Part shown: positions 36,405 through 49,532 of the stretch, one piece after another
How positions within the stretch are numbered: the first letter of the stretch is position 1
How the letters are laid out: each line of letters begins with the position of its first letter
Assembly (NCBI RefSeq): GCF_005239225.2
Contig: NC_133300.1
Span: 668,848 to 732,847, forward strand
Direction of reading: 5' to 3'
Source of the DNA: Populus alba
Taxonomy: Eukaryota > Streptophyta > Magnoliopsida > Malpighiales > Salicaceae
Length of the DNA: 64,000 nucleotides
Position numbers and translations under genes: made by a program
Notes under the pieces: model-generated
Seen by the model: only the letters and a program-made list of their open reading frames with translations
Databases searched by the model: none
Told to the model about the DNA's origin: nothing

Positions 36405-36960
36405 ATATTAACTCGATCAACTCATGTTGACTCTTCTGACCTATAACTTAGATTTTGCTCCAATTGCTTTCCAAGTCGAGTTTTAAAACTATGATAATAA
36501 CAAATTTTATTTTTACATTGACCTGAGTCAACTTGAGTTGATCCTCTCAATCCATGTCTTAAGTCTTGCCCTAAGTTAACTTCCGAATCAAGTTTTTAAA
36601 TTACTATAATAATTACTTTTATTTTATATTGACTTGGATCAACTCATGTTGACCCTATTAACACATGAATTGGACCTTACAATAGGTCGATCCCGAGTCG
36701 GTTTTAAACCATGATAATAATCATTTTTATTAATATGTTGATACAGGTTAATGGTCCACCCCATTCATGACCAAAACCTTGTCTTAAGTTAACTTTCAAA
36801 TCGAATTTTAAAATTATAATAATAACTATTTTTATTTTTACATTGACTCGGGTCAACTCAATCCTTGACCTGGATCTTGACTAGTAACCCGAGCTTTGTC
36901 TCGAATCAACCCCTAATTTAAATTTTTAAAATTATGCTAACAATCATTTTTTCCTACATG
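36405..36960. repeat. degenerate tandem repeat, ~5 units of ~115 bp
   Basis: Recurring plan: AAGTTAACTT(T/C)CAAATCGA, TTTTAAAATTATAATAATAA, TTTTTATTTTTACATTGAC and GGGTCAACTC, with about five diverged copies. Confidence 0.6.
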
Positions 36961-38513
36961 TCTTATTTAAATAATTTTGAAATTAAATTTTTTTCAATGA
37001 TATTATAAAAATAATAAATACTATTTCTAGAAACATATCTTCTGGATACTTTCTATTTTAAAAATATAAAAATCAATTTTAAAATTATTAGAAAAATACA
37101 TTTATTTTTATATCTCTATATTTCTAATCATATTTATTTTTGTTTTTATTATGTGTGCTTTTTATATTTCATGACGTTAATCTAACGCTACTAAAAGACA
37201 AGATAGAGGCGGTTAATTGTGAAGCACAAAACATGAGCTAAAATGGTCGGTGGAGAGGATAGATAGGGCGAGAACGTGCAGAATCACACACTTTTATTTT
37301 CTTGGCTTTCTTTTAGGTTTTTTTAATTTAAATTAATTTAATTTGTTCATCAATTTGTCAGTTTGCCATTTGCTAGTAATACTTTTTATGAAAAAAGTTT
37401 TCATTACTTTTCTTTTTCTCTCCACATTGTGGGTCGAAAGGTGCCCCCACCATTTATAAGTTTTTGTATGTTTATGAAGTAGACAACAATGGCGGCTGAG
37501 AAATTGTCCGAGTGGCCACAAAATGTTGTTGTTCAATGAATATTTATTGATATTGATGACTACTTTTTTTAGAAAATAAAATTGGTAAATTATTGGAGGT
37601 GAATAAATGGATCGAGAAGCACTTTTGTACTAACACTAGATTGGTGATGCAAATTAACATGTTTTTTATCCTGTGAAAAAAAAAGAGAAGAATACAATTA
37701 AGGATATAGTTGACAAGTATAAAAAATAACAGTGGTTAAGGCGTATCTCTCTCTCTCTCTCTCTTGGATACAGTTAAGGATCTCTTTGACAGTCACAGGT
37801 ATAAATACAGAAATGGTAAATACTAAATAGCTGACGCCAAAAGGATAGCATTTTTCAGTGGTTCACTTGGAGGGAAGAAAAAACATGACAAAAGCTTCTT
37901 GCTGATGATATTTTGTCACTTTCAGCTTCTGGTTATCAAAGCTAGTTAGATTTTGTTGAGCTTTCTTGGAGATCACTTACTGGTTTTTTCATATTTAATA
38001 TTGAGGAAGTTGAAAGTTTCAGTTTTCGGGATTTCTTTTCTCACATCAGGTATTCAAAATTCATTTCACTTTGTGGGTGTTCTGTTTTTGAATGATTATC
38101 ATCTTGACAAGTGAGAAAGAAAGTGTTTTTGGAAATCTACAGTGGATGGATGCTGTTCAGTTTGGCTTATCAAAGTTCAAGACTTTATCATCTAAAAGAA
38201 GTTGGTGATTGTTTCTTCTAGGTTTTGAAAATTGGGTTTTCAAGTACATATAGAGACTTTTAAGGATAAGATTGAGTGAGATTTGTTTGAAATTCATGTT
38301 TCATCATGGTGAAATGAGAATGAGTTATTTGCTTTACAATCCATAGAATCAAGATTTAGAGTATTATAAGGGAAGTTTCTTTGATTTGTGTATGATCATG
38401 GAGAAAAGAAAGTAATTTCTGGGTTTCAAATCAAGAATCAAGGTTTCAGTTAGGAGCAGGGGATTGGCTTTGAGATTGATTGATAATAGTGTGAGATACT
38501 ACTGTGTGTGACC

Positions 38514-41500
38514 ATGGAGAGACGAAGCAGTTTCAATGGAAGAACAATGGAAAAGCAGCAGAGTTTTCGTGGAATAACAAACAAACAGAAAGTGTATGAA
38601 AAGCAAGTGAGTTTTCAAGGAATACCAAATAAACAGAAGGTGATGGAAAAACACCCGAGTTTCCATGGTGTGACAGAAAATGGGTCAACTTCTCATGGGA
38701 TGATGGAAAAACACCCCAGTTTTCGTGGAGTAGAGAAGGGTTTTCGTGGATTTCTGGAGAAACAGAAGAGCTTTCGTGTGGTGATGGAGAGACCACTTAG
38801 TTTTATTGGTGGTGGTGAGAGGAAAAAGCCTAAAGATTCACCTGGAAAGCGAGGAGACTCACAAATTCATCTGGCAGCACGTACGGGGAATTTGAGTAGA
38901 GTTAGAGAGATTCTTCAGAATTCTGATGGTAATGACTTGAAGGTTCTGTTGGCAACGCAGAATCAAGACGGAGAAACTCCCCTTTATGCAGCAGCAGAGA
39001 ATGGGCATGCTGGGGTTGTTGCTAAAATGCTGGAATATATCGACCTGGAGACTGCATCTGTTGCAGCTAGGAATGGGTATGATCCATTCCACGTGGCTGC
39101 AAAGCAGGGTCATCTTGGTGAGAAATCATTCTGATTTTGCATTTTTGAACTTCCGTTCTCCATTAAAATTATTTGGTAGTATGTTTTTTGAGTAACGGTC
39201 ATTAACTCGTTTGAGCTGATAAAATGGCTTCATTATCCCCATGTATCATTTTTCCTATGAATTACTCTCATTCTTTTCCTGTATCAAATTTTTTCATCTA
39301 CTGATAAGAGAAGAAAGACCTCAATTAACTTTTATGCAAATCATGTCTAGAAGATGATAAAATCCCCCAATTTCATGAGACACGTCAGGTGTTTTTCATA
39401 TATATGAGCTACAAGGATTCTGGTTAGCCTGTTTCAGGTTCAAAGCCTTGGATATGGATTTTTGAACCCAAGCATGCATGAATTTCTAGATTTTCGAGTG
39501 ATGAGCATGAAATTTTCATGTATATCTTTTTCTTCTTCTTTTTTTTGTGATGAGCATGAAATTCGAACTCAAAGTAGTTTCAGGACTTCTCTTCTCCAGA
39601 TATTTTTTTTTTCTGTATTTAAATAGTAGTGTGTTCATGCATTTCTATCGTGCTCTTTCTGCTTAGAATTTTTCGGAGAATTTCTTGCATTGTTACTTTG
39701 GCTATGAACCTACTGAAAACCTTTTCTATCTGATCTAGAGACTAGTGGCTGTGTTGAGATCTGCGTTGCAAGATAAATTTTTCTGCTACTTGAAAAACTC
39801 TTAGGTTGTCACTTCTGATTTTTTAAAAAACCTTGCAGATGTCTTGACAGAGCTTTTGCGTGTATTCCCCAACTTGGTCATGACAACAGATTTATCCTGT
39901 ACAACTGCTCTACACACAGCTGCGACTCAAGGGCACATTGATGTGGTCAATCTTCTTCTAGAAACAGACGTGAATCTTGTTAAGATTGCCCGGAATAATG
40001 GTAAGACTGTCCTCCATACAGCTGCAAGGATGGGGCACTTGGAAATTGTGAGGTCCCTCCTAAGTAAGGATCCAAGCACTGGTTTTAGAACAGATAAAAA
40101 AGGACAAACTGCACTGCACATGGCTGTGAAAGGGCAAAATGAGGAAATTGTGCTAGAATTGCTAAAACCTGACCGCACTGTTATGCATGTGGAAGACAAT
40201 AAGGGAAACACAGCATTGCATATTGCAGTTATGAAAGGCCGTACTCAGGTGCTTCGTCATTTCTTTATCTTTCACCCTTCTTTTTAGCTAGCTATATGTC
40301 TTAGTGACTACAGCACTGCAGGATATGTTCTGTGATAAATTATGCTCCATCGTACGCATTCAATAGTGATATATATATGAACTCCAGTGATCCTTACAAC
40401 TTAAGTTTTCTATAGGTAAGATGAAAAAAACTTCAGTAGAGTTTGTCATGATTATGACTCTAGTTGCTCAGTAAGTGACCTACTCTTAACAATCTGATCC
40501 CTTCCTAAAGCTTATTGCTTCAGTCTGTTAAATTCAAACAACTTTGAGAAATGATAAAATGCATTATTAGTAACTTCTGTTTGTTTTATTCAACCTATTT
40601 CTCAAACAATGTCGGAAATGATTTGCATAATAATGTCAACAAAAAAAAAACCGATTGCCTGGCAATAGCTTATGGAGTTGGCTATCATTTGCGGTTTCCT
40701 ATTTTGAAATCCAGACTTTCAGTGAAAACCTCAGGCATTATTGTGTGATACATTGAACAGATTTTAAGGAGATACCTTGTAGTATGTTACAAATTTTGAA
40801 AATTTGATTGATTGATGATGAAAGTAATCTCAAAAGACACTTGTAATGAAAATAACACATAACTTTGGGTGGAGTATCTCTGAAATATGATGTGACAAAA
40901 TAAACTATTTATGATGGCATTATTGAGATCTTATGTTGTAACCAGATAACATCATGTTTCTCTTTATATGCCCTTTTAGTTTTTTTTCCCCTATGGTCAA
41001 AAAGCTATATGTTTTTGGCAACCTTTATTGAGATTCTTCATTTAATTGCAGAATGTGCATTGTCTGTTATCGGTTGAGGGTGTTAACATCAATGCCATTA
41101 ACAAAGCTGGAGAGACCCCACTTGACATTGCAGAAAAACTTGGAATTCAAGAGCTTGTCTCCATTTTAAAGAAAGCAGGGGCTAGCAATTCCAAAGATTG
41201 TGGAAAGCCCCCAAATCCCGCAAAGCAACTAAAGCAGACTGTCAGTGACATAAAACATGATGTCCAGTCCCAGCTCCAACAGACCCGTCAAACTGGCGTC
41301 AGAGTGCGGAAAATCGCCAAGAAGCTGAAGAAGCTCCACATTAGTGGCCTCAACAATGCTATAAACAATGCGACTATTGTTGCAGTTCTCATTGCAACAG
41401 TTGCTTTTGCAGCCATTTTCACCGTGCCTGGCCAGTATGTTGAGGAGAAGACCAAGGGAGCTGCAACTGGGCAAGCCCATGTAGCAAGAAATCCTGCTTT

Positions 41501-41909
41501 CTTAGTCTTCTTTGTATTTGACAGCCTGGCATTATTCATCTCCCTGGCTGTCGTTGTAGTCCAAACATCTATTGTTGTGATTGAACAAAAGGCAAAGAAG
41601 CAGCTTGTGTTTGTTATTAACAAACTCATGTGGCTTGCTTGCCTCTTCATTTCAGCAGCCTTTATTTCTCTTACTTATGTGGTGGTGGGTAAGAATTCCA
41701 GGTGGCTTGCTATCTATGCAACAGTCATTGGTTGCTTAATCATGCTCGCTACAATCGGCTCCATGTGCTACTGTGTCGTTTTACATCAGATGGAAGAATC
41801 AAAGTTAAGGAATATAAGGAGGGAAACTCGGCCTGGTTCTTATTCTATGTCTGTGGAATCAGATCAAGAGATTTTGAACAGCGAATATCGGAGGATGTAT
41901 GCACTCTGA
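38514..41909 (+). CDS. ankyrin-repeat PGG-domain membrane protein (ANK1/At5g02620-like)
   Basis: Three exons: 38514-39117, 39839-40248, 41052-41909; 1872 nt, 623 residues; both introns GT-AG. The N-terminus (residues 1-100) repeats a motif of the form EKxxSFxG about seven times. Ankyrin repeats follow (about 115-385: ...TPLYAAAENGH..., ...TALHTAATQGHIDVV..., ...GKTVLHTAARMGH...). Then come a basic linker (GKPPNPAKQLKQTV) and a PGG domain with four hydrophobic segments at about 447-463, 488-510, 530-550 and 555-580. The protein ends in ...EYRRMYAL. The layout and much of the sequence recall Arabidopsis At5g02620 (ankyrin-like 1). PGG ankyrin proteins are membrane proteins, some linked to salt and defence responses; the exact role here is unknown. 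It is convergent with the phosphatase gene at 43144. Confidence 0.93.
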
Positions 41910-43143
41910 AGAATTTAGAATTTGGAGAAGTGAAGCGGGATTCTATGACCTCCTTCTCACTCTATATATGAAATAGCTATGCTCATACTCTGGTGGTTAT
42001 AGTATTTAATTTCAGAAGTGGAGCCAAGATGTGGATTTACTTAATAATACTAGGGGATGAATGGAATACTCAGGTTCAGCAATTGAAGGAAGCCATTGAT
42101 CTCCTCATTTTGGCTGTACATGAACTTCTGAGAAAGCTTCCTTGACAGGGTTTTGGTTTCCTTCTCCTGCTGGTTGCTCTGTGGTTTCCTATTGGATGAG
42201 CTCAAATCTAGTATGAATTTGAACCTGATGACTCACTACAGATTCAATCGAAGCTCAAAGCAGGTACAAAGGTGTCAATTACTGAAACTGTACAAGGGTC
42301 TGCTTGAATTATATGCATACTATGTATAAAATGTAGTAATAACAGGATCCCTCTAATTAATGGAGAAAAGCTTACCACATGGAAGTAATTTTCCATCCCT
42401 GTTTTGCTTGAATCTAATGTTAGCTGGAAAAAAAAAAAAAAAAATCTGTGCTTAGGTTTTTAAGGTTCATTTGGCAGTGTGGCACAGTATGGTTGAAATT
42501 GTGTTTTGCTCCCACTATTATTTTGAAAATGTTAGGTTGATTAACGTATACCAGTTTTCATAATTTCACCGTAAAACTCTTTTAAAACTCTGGTTACAAA
42601 AATGTTATAACTTGTAGCTTTTTGGGAACATATTTTTTTTATACTACAACTACAAAAACTATCACAATATTGAAAGAGCTCTCAGTCAAGTAAATTTAGA
42701 AATTAAAAAGATTCAACAATGGCATGGCAGGATTTACAAACTAAATATTAACGCAAGAGAGGGAAATGATTCTAATTCAGCTCCCTATTAATGCTACAAC
42801 AGGTGAAAACAAAATGCAAAATAGTTCCAATCTTACACGAAGAAAACTGGCATTTGAATATCAACATTTTTACTGCAATCGTAGAAAAGACCATTTAGTG
42901 CAATTTGCATCGATTACAATGCTTGTGTTTTTCTGTTCTTTGAAAATGAATGACGTAAAAAATTTCCACCTGACATCAGCATATGCAAATCACCATAAAC
43001 AAACGGAACCTGTTCTCAACATGATGAAATGGAGACCACTCTCCATGTATTTACATAAAAAAGATTTCGGATTAAGCTCTCTGGGTGCTGCTTCCAGGTG
43101 ATGTATCTATTCCTGTCCAATTCTACGAGGCCTCACTAAAGCT
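41910..43143. other. intergenic between convergent genes
   Basis: Holds the 3' ends of the ankyrin gene (+) and the phosphatase gene (-). No further gene seen; an A-run lies near 42427. Confidence 0.55.
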
Positions 43144-46100
43144 TCAAAAATCTCGGAAATCATCAACAGCATCAGAGGAACCACTTTGTTGCCTAAGGTC
43201 AGACCGGTGAACAGAGCCTCCTTGGCCTTTCCGAGAATTGTTCGATATAGAGTCGATACGCACTGTCTTGGCAGAGTAGCAGTGTCTAACGATGATTTGG
43301 TGACTTTGTATTTCTGTTGCGTTACTGCCCTGGATATTCACAGACAACATAGCTTCCTTGTCTCGTGTATCTTCGCACCACCAGTTTTGTGGGATTCCAT
43401 CAAAATGCTCTTCTAAGGAATGGAACTCTTCATGATGTACTGAGATATCCACAAAGTGATCTTGTTTAATTATGCCTGCTGCTGGTGTGACCTATATCCA
43501 GACACAAGAAAGAAGCTACTTCAGAATAAAAGGAAAAGATTCATTTGAAATCAGATATGGAGAGAATGGTTGAAAGCAACAGTATAAAAGCTGAAGAGGG
43601 GGGTAAACCTAAAACAAATTGTATATTATGAACACAAACTCTTCAAGATTTATAGTGAAGCAGGTGGAAATGAAGTTCCCAAAAACTAATCTGATCATGA
43701 ACAAGTTAAAGAATATTTTTCCAGACGAAATGTCCTTGCTACTTTGCCATCAAACTTGCTGGTCGTGCATGATCTGATACTGCTGTGTGGCTTGGGTTTA
43801 GGGCAGTTAATTTTACAATCTTCCAGTTTAAAAATAAGAAAAGTACCTCGAGCCATCTTGGAAAGCCATACGAACCCCGTGAATGATAAGTACTCTCGTC
43901 TTCATCCTCGTTGACAGTGCAAACACCTGCACAAACAATTCTGAATACAGCCTTTTCTTTCACGTCTTTGTTGGTGATTCGCAAGATGACTGTGTCCTGG
44001 CTTTGAAGGCGGATGCTGTTGGTGCTGACAGTGGTTTCTGGTACATAACCCAATTGCTCGAGAATAGACCTGACTTTCTCATTGAACCTGACAACTTCTC
44101 CAAATTCTTGTCTCCTAACTGATCTATCAACATGGGCAACTTGAACATGAAACTTGCAGCGGACAGGTTTGTGATCACTCTCTATGACATCCATGCAAGC
44201 TCCATACCTTTTGGCCATGAAAATCAAATATCAGAAACAATTGACGATTGCTTGTAAGGGGAAAGGGAAGAATCAAAATCACCCGATTGTGAAACCTACT
44301 GTATAACTGATGAGACCACAGGGCAGTCTAAACTGCATTCGGACACTGGAGCTGATCGATTGTCACGGTATATTATTCTATCACACCATGCTGGAATTCG
44401 CTTTTTCTCCCCAGAATCATATCCTGTGGATAATCCACATAGTAAAAAGTCGAGGTTGAATGATACTTGCAGAAAATTTTGCTTAACAAAAAGGAATAAC
44501 AATTCATAGGCAAACTCGATCAAGGAAATCTTTTAAGAGTTTCTGAACAAGACTAAGATCATTTCCAGTAATGTGAAGCATCTGAACTAAAGGGATGTGA
44601 AAACTTCTACCATTTCTGCAGAATCTTTACCTCCCAAACCTGGTTGGTTTCTTGCAAACTTGTAAGTAGGAGGGAACACAATGAGTGCCTCACGCATTCC
44701 TTGAAAAACTTTCCCTGCCTGCATCTCTGCTCTGAGCTGATCCTTTTCTCGAAGCCAGTCAAAGCTTCTTTGTGAAACAAGGTCCCTTGCTTCATCGTAT
44801 GATATACCAAAAAGCCTGTAATTAAAATCACCAAGAAATACCACCATATCTGCTTCAGCTAAATCAAGCTTTGGCTCTTCAGTGTTGGCACTAGCAGCCT
44901 GTGAAAGCACCACTACCTTGTAACTCATAGGTCATACCCAATAAAGATTCTGCTAGCAACTATAAAAAGGTCATAAGAACGTACATTTGTTCCCTTAATT
45001 GTGTGACCGGCAGTTGAGACACCAGCTGCAATAGAAAGGACCAGGGGGGAACCAGAAACATAAAGCAGCCAAAATAAAAATGTGGAGAAGGCAAGAACGC
45101 AACACAAAAACAAGAATCGCACCATACCAGCTGCCGAAGGGTTTGATGACCGACCAAAGGACATATTTCGAAAAATATGATCAAAATCAGCATTGCGGCG
45201 ATTGACTGCTTCCAAATGTGCAGCCAAGTGACAGTTAACAAAGCACATGATCCTGTCGAGAACTCTAATTCTCAAACCTACACCTCCCTGCAAGGACATA
45301 TTAGAACATTATGAAAAAAGACAGATAGTCAACAATTTTAAAATGTGCACACTGCAATTAAGATGGTTTTAAATGTTAGTGACAGGTGATAGCCAGTAAT
45401 GTGCAAATAAGCATCATGAAGGTAGACATTCATACCTTATTGCCAATTGCTCGTCCAAAGCCGCAGGGAACTGCCCCAGCATCAACATCACCAACATGTT
45501 TTCTGAGATTCTTTCTTACCCTAATTGAGAACTCAGAATATAAGATGCGACAAACTATAAAATTTATGAACCCTTGGGACACGAAGACAGGATTAAGATG
45601 CTTCTTCAAAGGAGAAAAGACTGACTGGAGGTTTCGTGTGAAAATAACAGGTTAAATCGGCAACACAAACTATAGTCACAGTTACTTACCAAAGAGATAT
45701 GAGCAAGCCTGCAAGCTGCCTGGAACCCATACGTTCAAAAGCCATTCCTTCATCTAAGGCTTTTCCTATATTGTCCAGCCACCACTGACCAATGGCACTC
45801 CCTTCAAGTCCTACCTACAAAGCAGGAAGCAAACAAGATAATGTGCAGTACAATATTGAACAAATCTCTTCAACTAATTATCAGGCTACATTAAAAGGAA
45901 AGGAAATTCCCCCCTACATTGAACATGGTTGAAATTCTTGATATTCAAATCCACAGCGTCGATTTTTCTAAGCTCTAGAGATGTTTATCTAGCATCAATA
46001 TTTGTGTTTATACAGCTAAACATTCACTCAAGCACCTATATGTATTCTTTGTGAGTCAACTTGTCATGAAACTACATTAATTATTAAAAATGATAGAGAA

Positions 46101-48478
46101 TGAGAACAGAAACCAAATGACCATGCATTGCAATGAAAGCAGATCAACTAGATCTTACTGTTTCTTTTGCAGCAGACATTGCAAGAAAACCCGCACCCAT
46201 CTCTACTTCTTGTAACCCAATAACAATAATGCCAACGTCTGATGCAGTAGAACCTAACCATGCTTTAAGTGCATCCTGGGATGCTCTTCCTTGACCGACA
46301 TTCCATGTACCAACTAAAATTCTGAAACTGTTTCTTCTTGTATACTCTAGTTCTTTCGATGCTACTTCTGATCGTATTATTCTGTCAATAGGTCCTGGAG
46401 ATGCAATGCTCCATCCACGTATTCCACCATGATTTGCCAAGCTAAAAACATATCCATTTCCAACTGCCAGTTTTAGCACAGGATTACTGTAAGCAACCCA
46501 TGCACAAATCAGTTTTCCCTCCAGGTCCAATACTTGGATAACACCGCTTGCGTAGCCAACATATATCTGTGTTCCAAAAGTGCAAAAACATTGGACAGCA
46601 GAAGAATGATGATTAAATTCTAGTAAACGATTTCCACTCCCATCCCACTGCACAAGAAGGCCATTAGGACATCCACTCCAGATCATTCCATCTATAGTCA
46701 GCACTAGTGCTTCTGTTCTCTTGGCATCATCTGCGAATGCTCCTGCTCCCCTGGTTGCAACTCGGCGAACAGCATCTGCTGCTCCCATTATAGCATTACG
46801 TGAACGTTGCAGAAATCCCCCAGATTTCTCCTTTTTCGATGGGACTACAAATTTTACCTTCATCTCATCTTCTACTGGCTGATCTTGCTGTTGCACTGAT
46901 GGCAGGTCAGCTCGATTCTCAATTTGACCCTCAGTATTGAATACCTTCAGAAGCTCCTTTGTACGAGCATCCCTGCAGAATTATAAATCTTATAAAGCTT
47001 CACATGTAACTTGAAGCAACTTATGGCCATTTCATAGCCTAGTGGTACAAACAATGCCCAAAAACTAAACATTTATCGACGATTTTTAAAGAACTCATGA
47101 CATTCTAGGAGCTTCAGGGAGGAAAAGAAAATACCAAAGAGAGAAGGAAAGAGGCTGAGCACACCAAATTTTAGCTCTAACATTGTCAGCTAACAAGCAC
47201 TTTATATCTGAAGAAGATATGCTACAGGCACCATTTACAGTGACTTGGCTCCTGAGGTCAATGCAAGACCTCTCCACCAATAAAGCAGCCATATGTTTTT
47301 CCTCTGGTGAAAGAGAAAGAGATTTCTCAATGGCATCCCATGGCCAAATCCTAACAACACCATTCTCACCACCCGACCACAGATCACCTACATGTATCAA
47401 AACACAAAGTTTAAAATTAGAACCTTGAAAAGCAAGATCATGTCAAATTTATCAAAGGTTTTGGGCAAGTATAAAAGATAAGATGGTAAGTTGTTCTTTG
47501 AAATAACGATTATTAATCAACGATTATGAAATTAAACCGTTAAAAGATTTTCTTGCTCATGAAATTTACAGATAGCTGGTGTTATGCCCCAATAAGAATA
47601 GTGATTATCATTTTCCAAAAAGGCAATATAATGAAAGCTAGCTTACCAAAAGAGCTCATAACTATAGAAAGAACAGGACCCTTATGAGCCTGCCATGATA
47701 ATCCTTCCTTAAAATGAGAATTAGCATCATCTAAATGTTGATCCATTTTCCAGGACCTAATCTTCCCATCTTTGTGCCCACTCCAAACCAATCTATTTGC
47801 ACTGTCAATGATTAAAGACATTGTAGGTGAGGTATTCCCTGACTCAAAAAATGGTGCAGCATCTTCATCACCCCTTCTCGCTCTCCCACCTAATCCACAT
47901 CCCGCCTCATATACATCCTCAAAACTCCAAAACCTTACCCCACACTCCTGACCAGCCCACAACTGCTTATCGGTACAAGCAATGTTTCTCAAAAACTTCC
48001 CCACCTGAGTTTCTCTCAAAGGATGTGGCCTGAGTTCTAGACAAGGCGGTCGGCCAGCGTGCACAGCTGAACGTGTTGGAAACTTAAAGATTCCAGTCCC
48101 GCCACCATTTGCAATGAACTCAGGCAATGGTTGGAATTGCATGAGCTGATCATCCTCAGCACCAACGAAGAAATCTTCACCGCTGCCACCACGAGAACGA
48201 GTGGTGTTAGAAGGAGAAGAGGAGCGTGGGCAGAATGCATCGTCGTCGGAAGAAGATTCATAATAAAAAGGATCAGAAAGCACAGGTTTAGGGATGTCAT
48301 CAAGACTGTGCTTTCTTGTACCTGGATGGTGTTTTTTAGTAGTAGGTCCTGAAGAGGTTGCACGTAGCTGCTGGCTATAAGAGTGGATATTTCGCGGCGG
48401 CAGAGGGACAGGAGATAGCCCTTTTAAAGCCTCTTTATCTTCATCTTCAAAAATGTCAACATCTCTATCCTGACCCAT
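43144..48478 (-). CDS. WD40-containing type II inositol polyphosphate 5-phosphatase (5PTase12/13/14-like)
   Basis: Removes the 5-phosphate from inositol phosphates or phosphoinositides. Eleven exons in transcript order: 48478-47647, 47387-47135, 46972-46159, 45814-45690, 45520-45436, 45287-45128, 45025-44985, 44898-44631, 44423-44300, 44207-43847, 43491-43144; 3411 nt, 1136 residues, all GT-AG with fitting phases. An acidic, serine-rich N-terminus is followed by WD40-like repeats (about 120-600: [55 protein letters not shown]). The catalytic domain opens with LIGTWNVG-like [12 protein letters not shown] and carries FLGDFNYR (791-798), RIPAWCDR (868-875) and SDHKPV (911-916), so the active site looks complete. 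Length and layout fit Arabidopsis 5PTase12/13/14; which of the three is orthologous cannot be settled by eye. Confidence 0.93.
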
Positions 48479-49532
48479 TGATGATCATCAAGATGGATAT
48501 ATCATATATTTCTTGGAAAGGTTGAGAAACAGAGAGATTGAAAGGTGAAAAGGAGAAGAAAAGGAAGGGAAGAATGACTCTAAAGGAAAGAGGAGAGCAC
48601 TTTGGTTTGGAGTTGTTCACGAGGAAGAGGGTGGGGAGGAGGAGGCAGAGACAGAGAATAGAGAGAGCGAAGACTTAGGCGTATTATGCTGATGGGTGGA
48701 CGGATAGGAATGTTACGTTGCTTTTCTGGGACTGTATCTAATGATATATTTAGATTAGACTAATTAGTTGCTTAATTGCAACCTTAAATGTGGTTTTAAA
48801 ACCCGACCACTGCAAGGCACAGGCCGGATTGAGAAGATTGACCGGGTTGATTTTTTCTTTTAAAAAATTAAAATAAAATTTTTTTGATAAAATTTTTTTC
48901 TTTTTAAAATATATATAAAAAAAATCAACTGATTAATTGTTTGGTTTTTATCTTGTCACATGATCAACCTCGGTTTTTTAACTTAAACACTTGGGTTTTT
49001 ACTATTTTTGTTTTTTTTTTTTTCAACTTGAAATAATTTAGACTACAAAATGGTTGATCGAGTTCCGAGTTAATTTGTTAAACTGGTCTATATTTTAAAA
49101 GAATGTCTTGTGATATTTTTATAATGCCAACTAATAAATCCCCACTTGACGCATAAAAAATTTACAGTCTGGTTTTTCAAGAATTAATGTTGATTATATA
49201 TAAGACAGTTTTAAAATGGGATTACAAAAAATTAAAAATAGTAAAATTGAATAATCAATCTTGGTATGGTATTGAACCGCTTAAATCAATGTAAAGAACA
49301 GACATTCATCATATTATTCTTCAAGGTTGATATTATTCTCACTTGTAAGTGATAGAACAGACATTCACATGCGAATAGAATCCCAGAGGATTCAAGTCAG
49401 TGATGGGCGTGGATCTTGTGCAGCAAGGAGATGGCGATTCAACTCCTTCAGAAACCATCATTCATGTCGATGCTCAATGTGCCCTCCTCCCGAAGAAATG
49501 AGGATCGTGCATCAAGAGTGTTTGTATACTCG
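48479..49532. other. 5' flank of phosphatase gene and 3' flank of methyltransferase copy A
   Basis: The first 200 nt are the GA-rich 5' untranslated region or promoter of the phosphatase (transcribed leftward). From about 48940 the sequence is repeated near 52705 as part of the tandem methyltransferase duplication. No other gene seen. Confidence 0.55.

Larger units (their letters stand above)
33836..38513. other. intergenic, AT-rich, no gene seen
   Basis: No supported gene. It contains a (GA)n tract, a degenerate five-unit repeat at 36405-36960, and, towards the end, the presumed 5' untranslated region of the ankyrin gene with a (CT)n tract near 37745. Confidence 0.55.
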
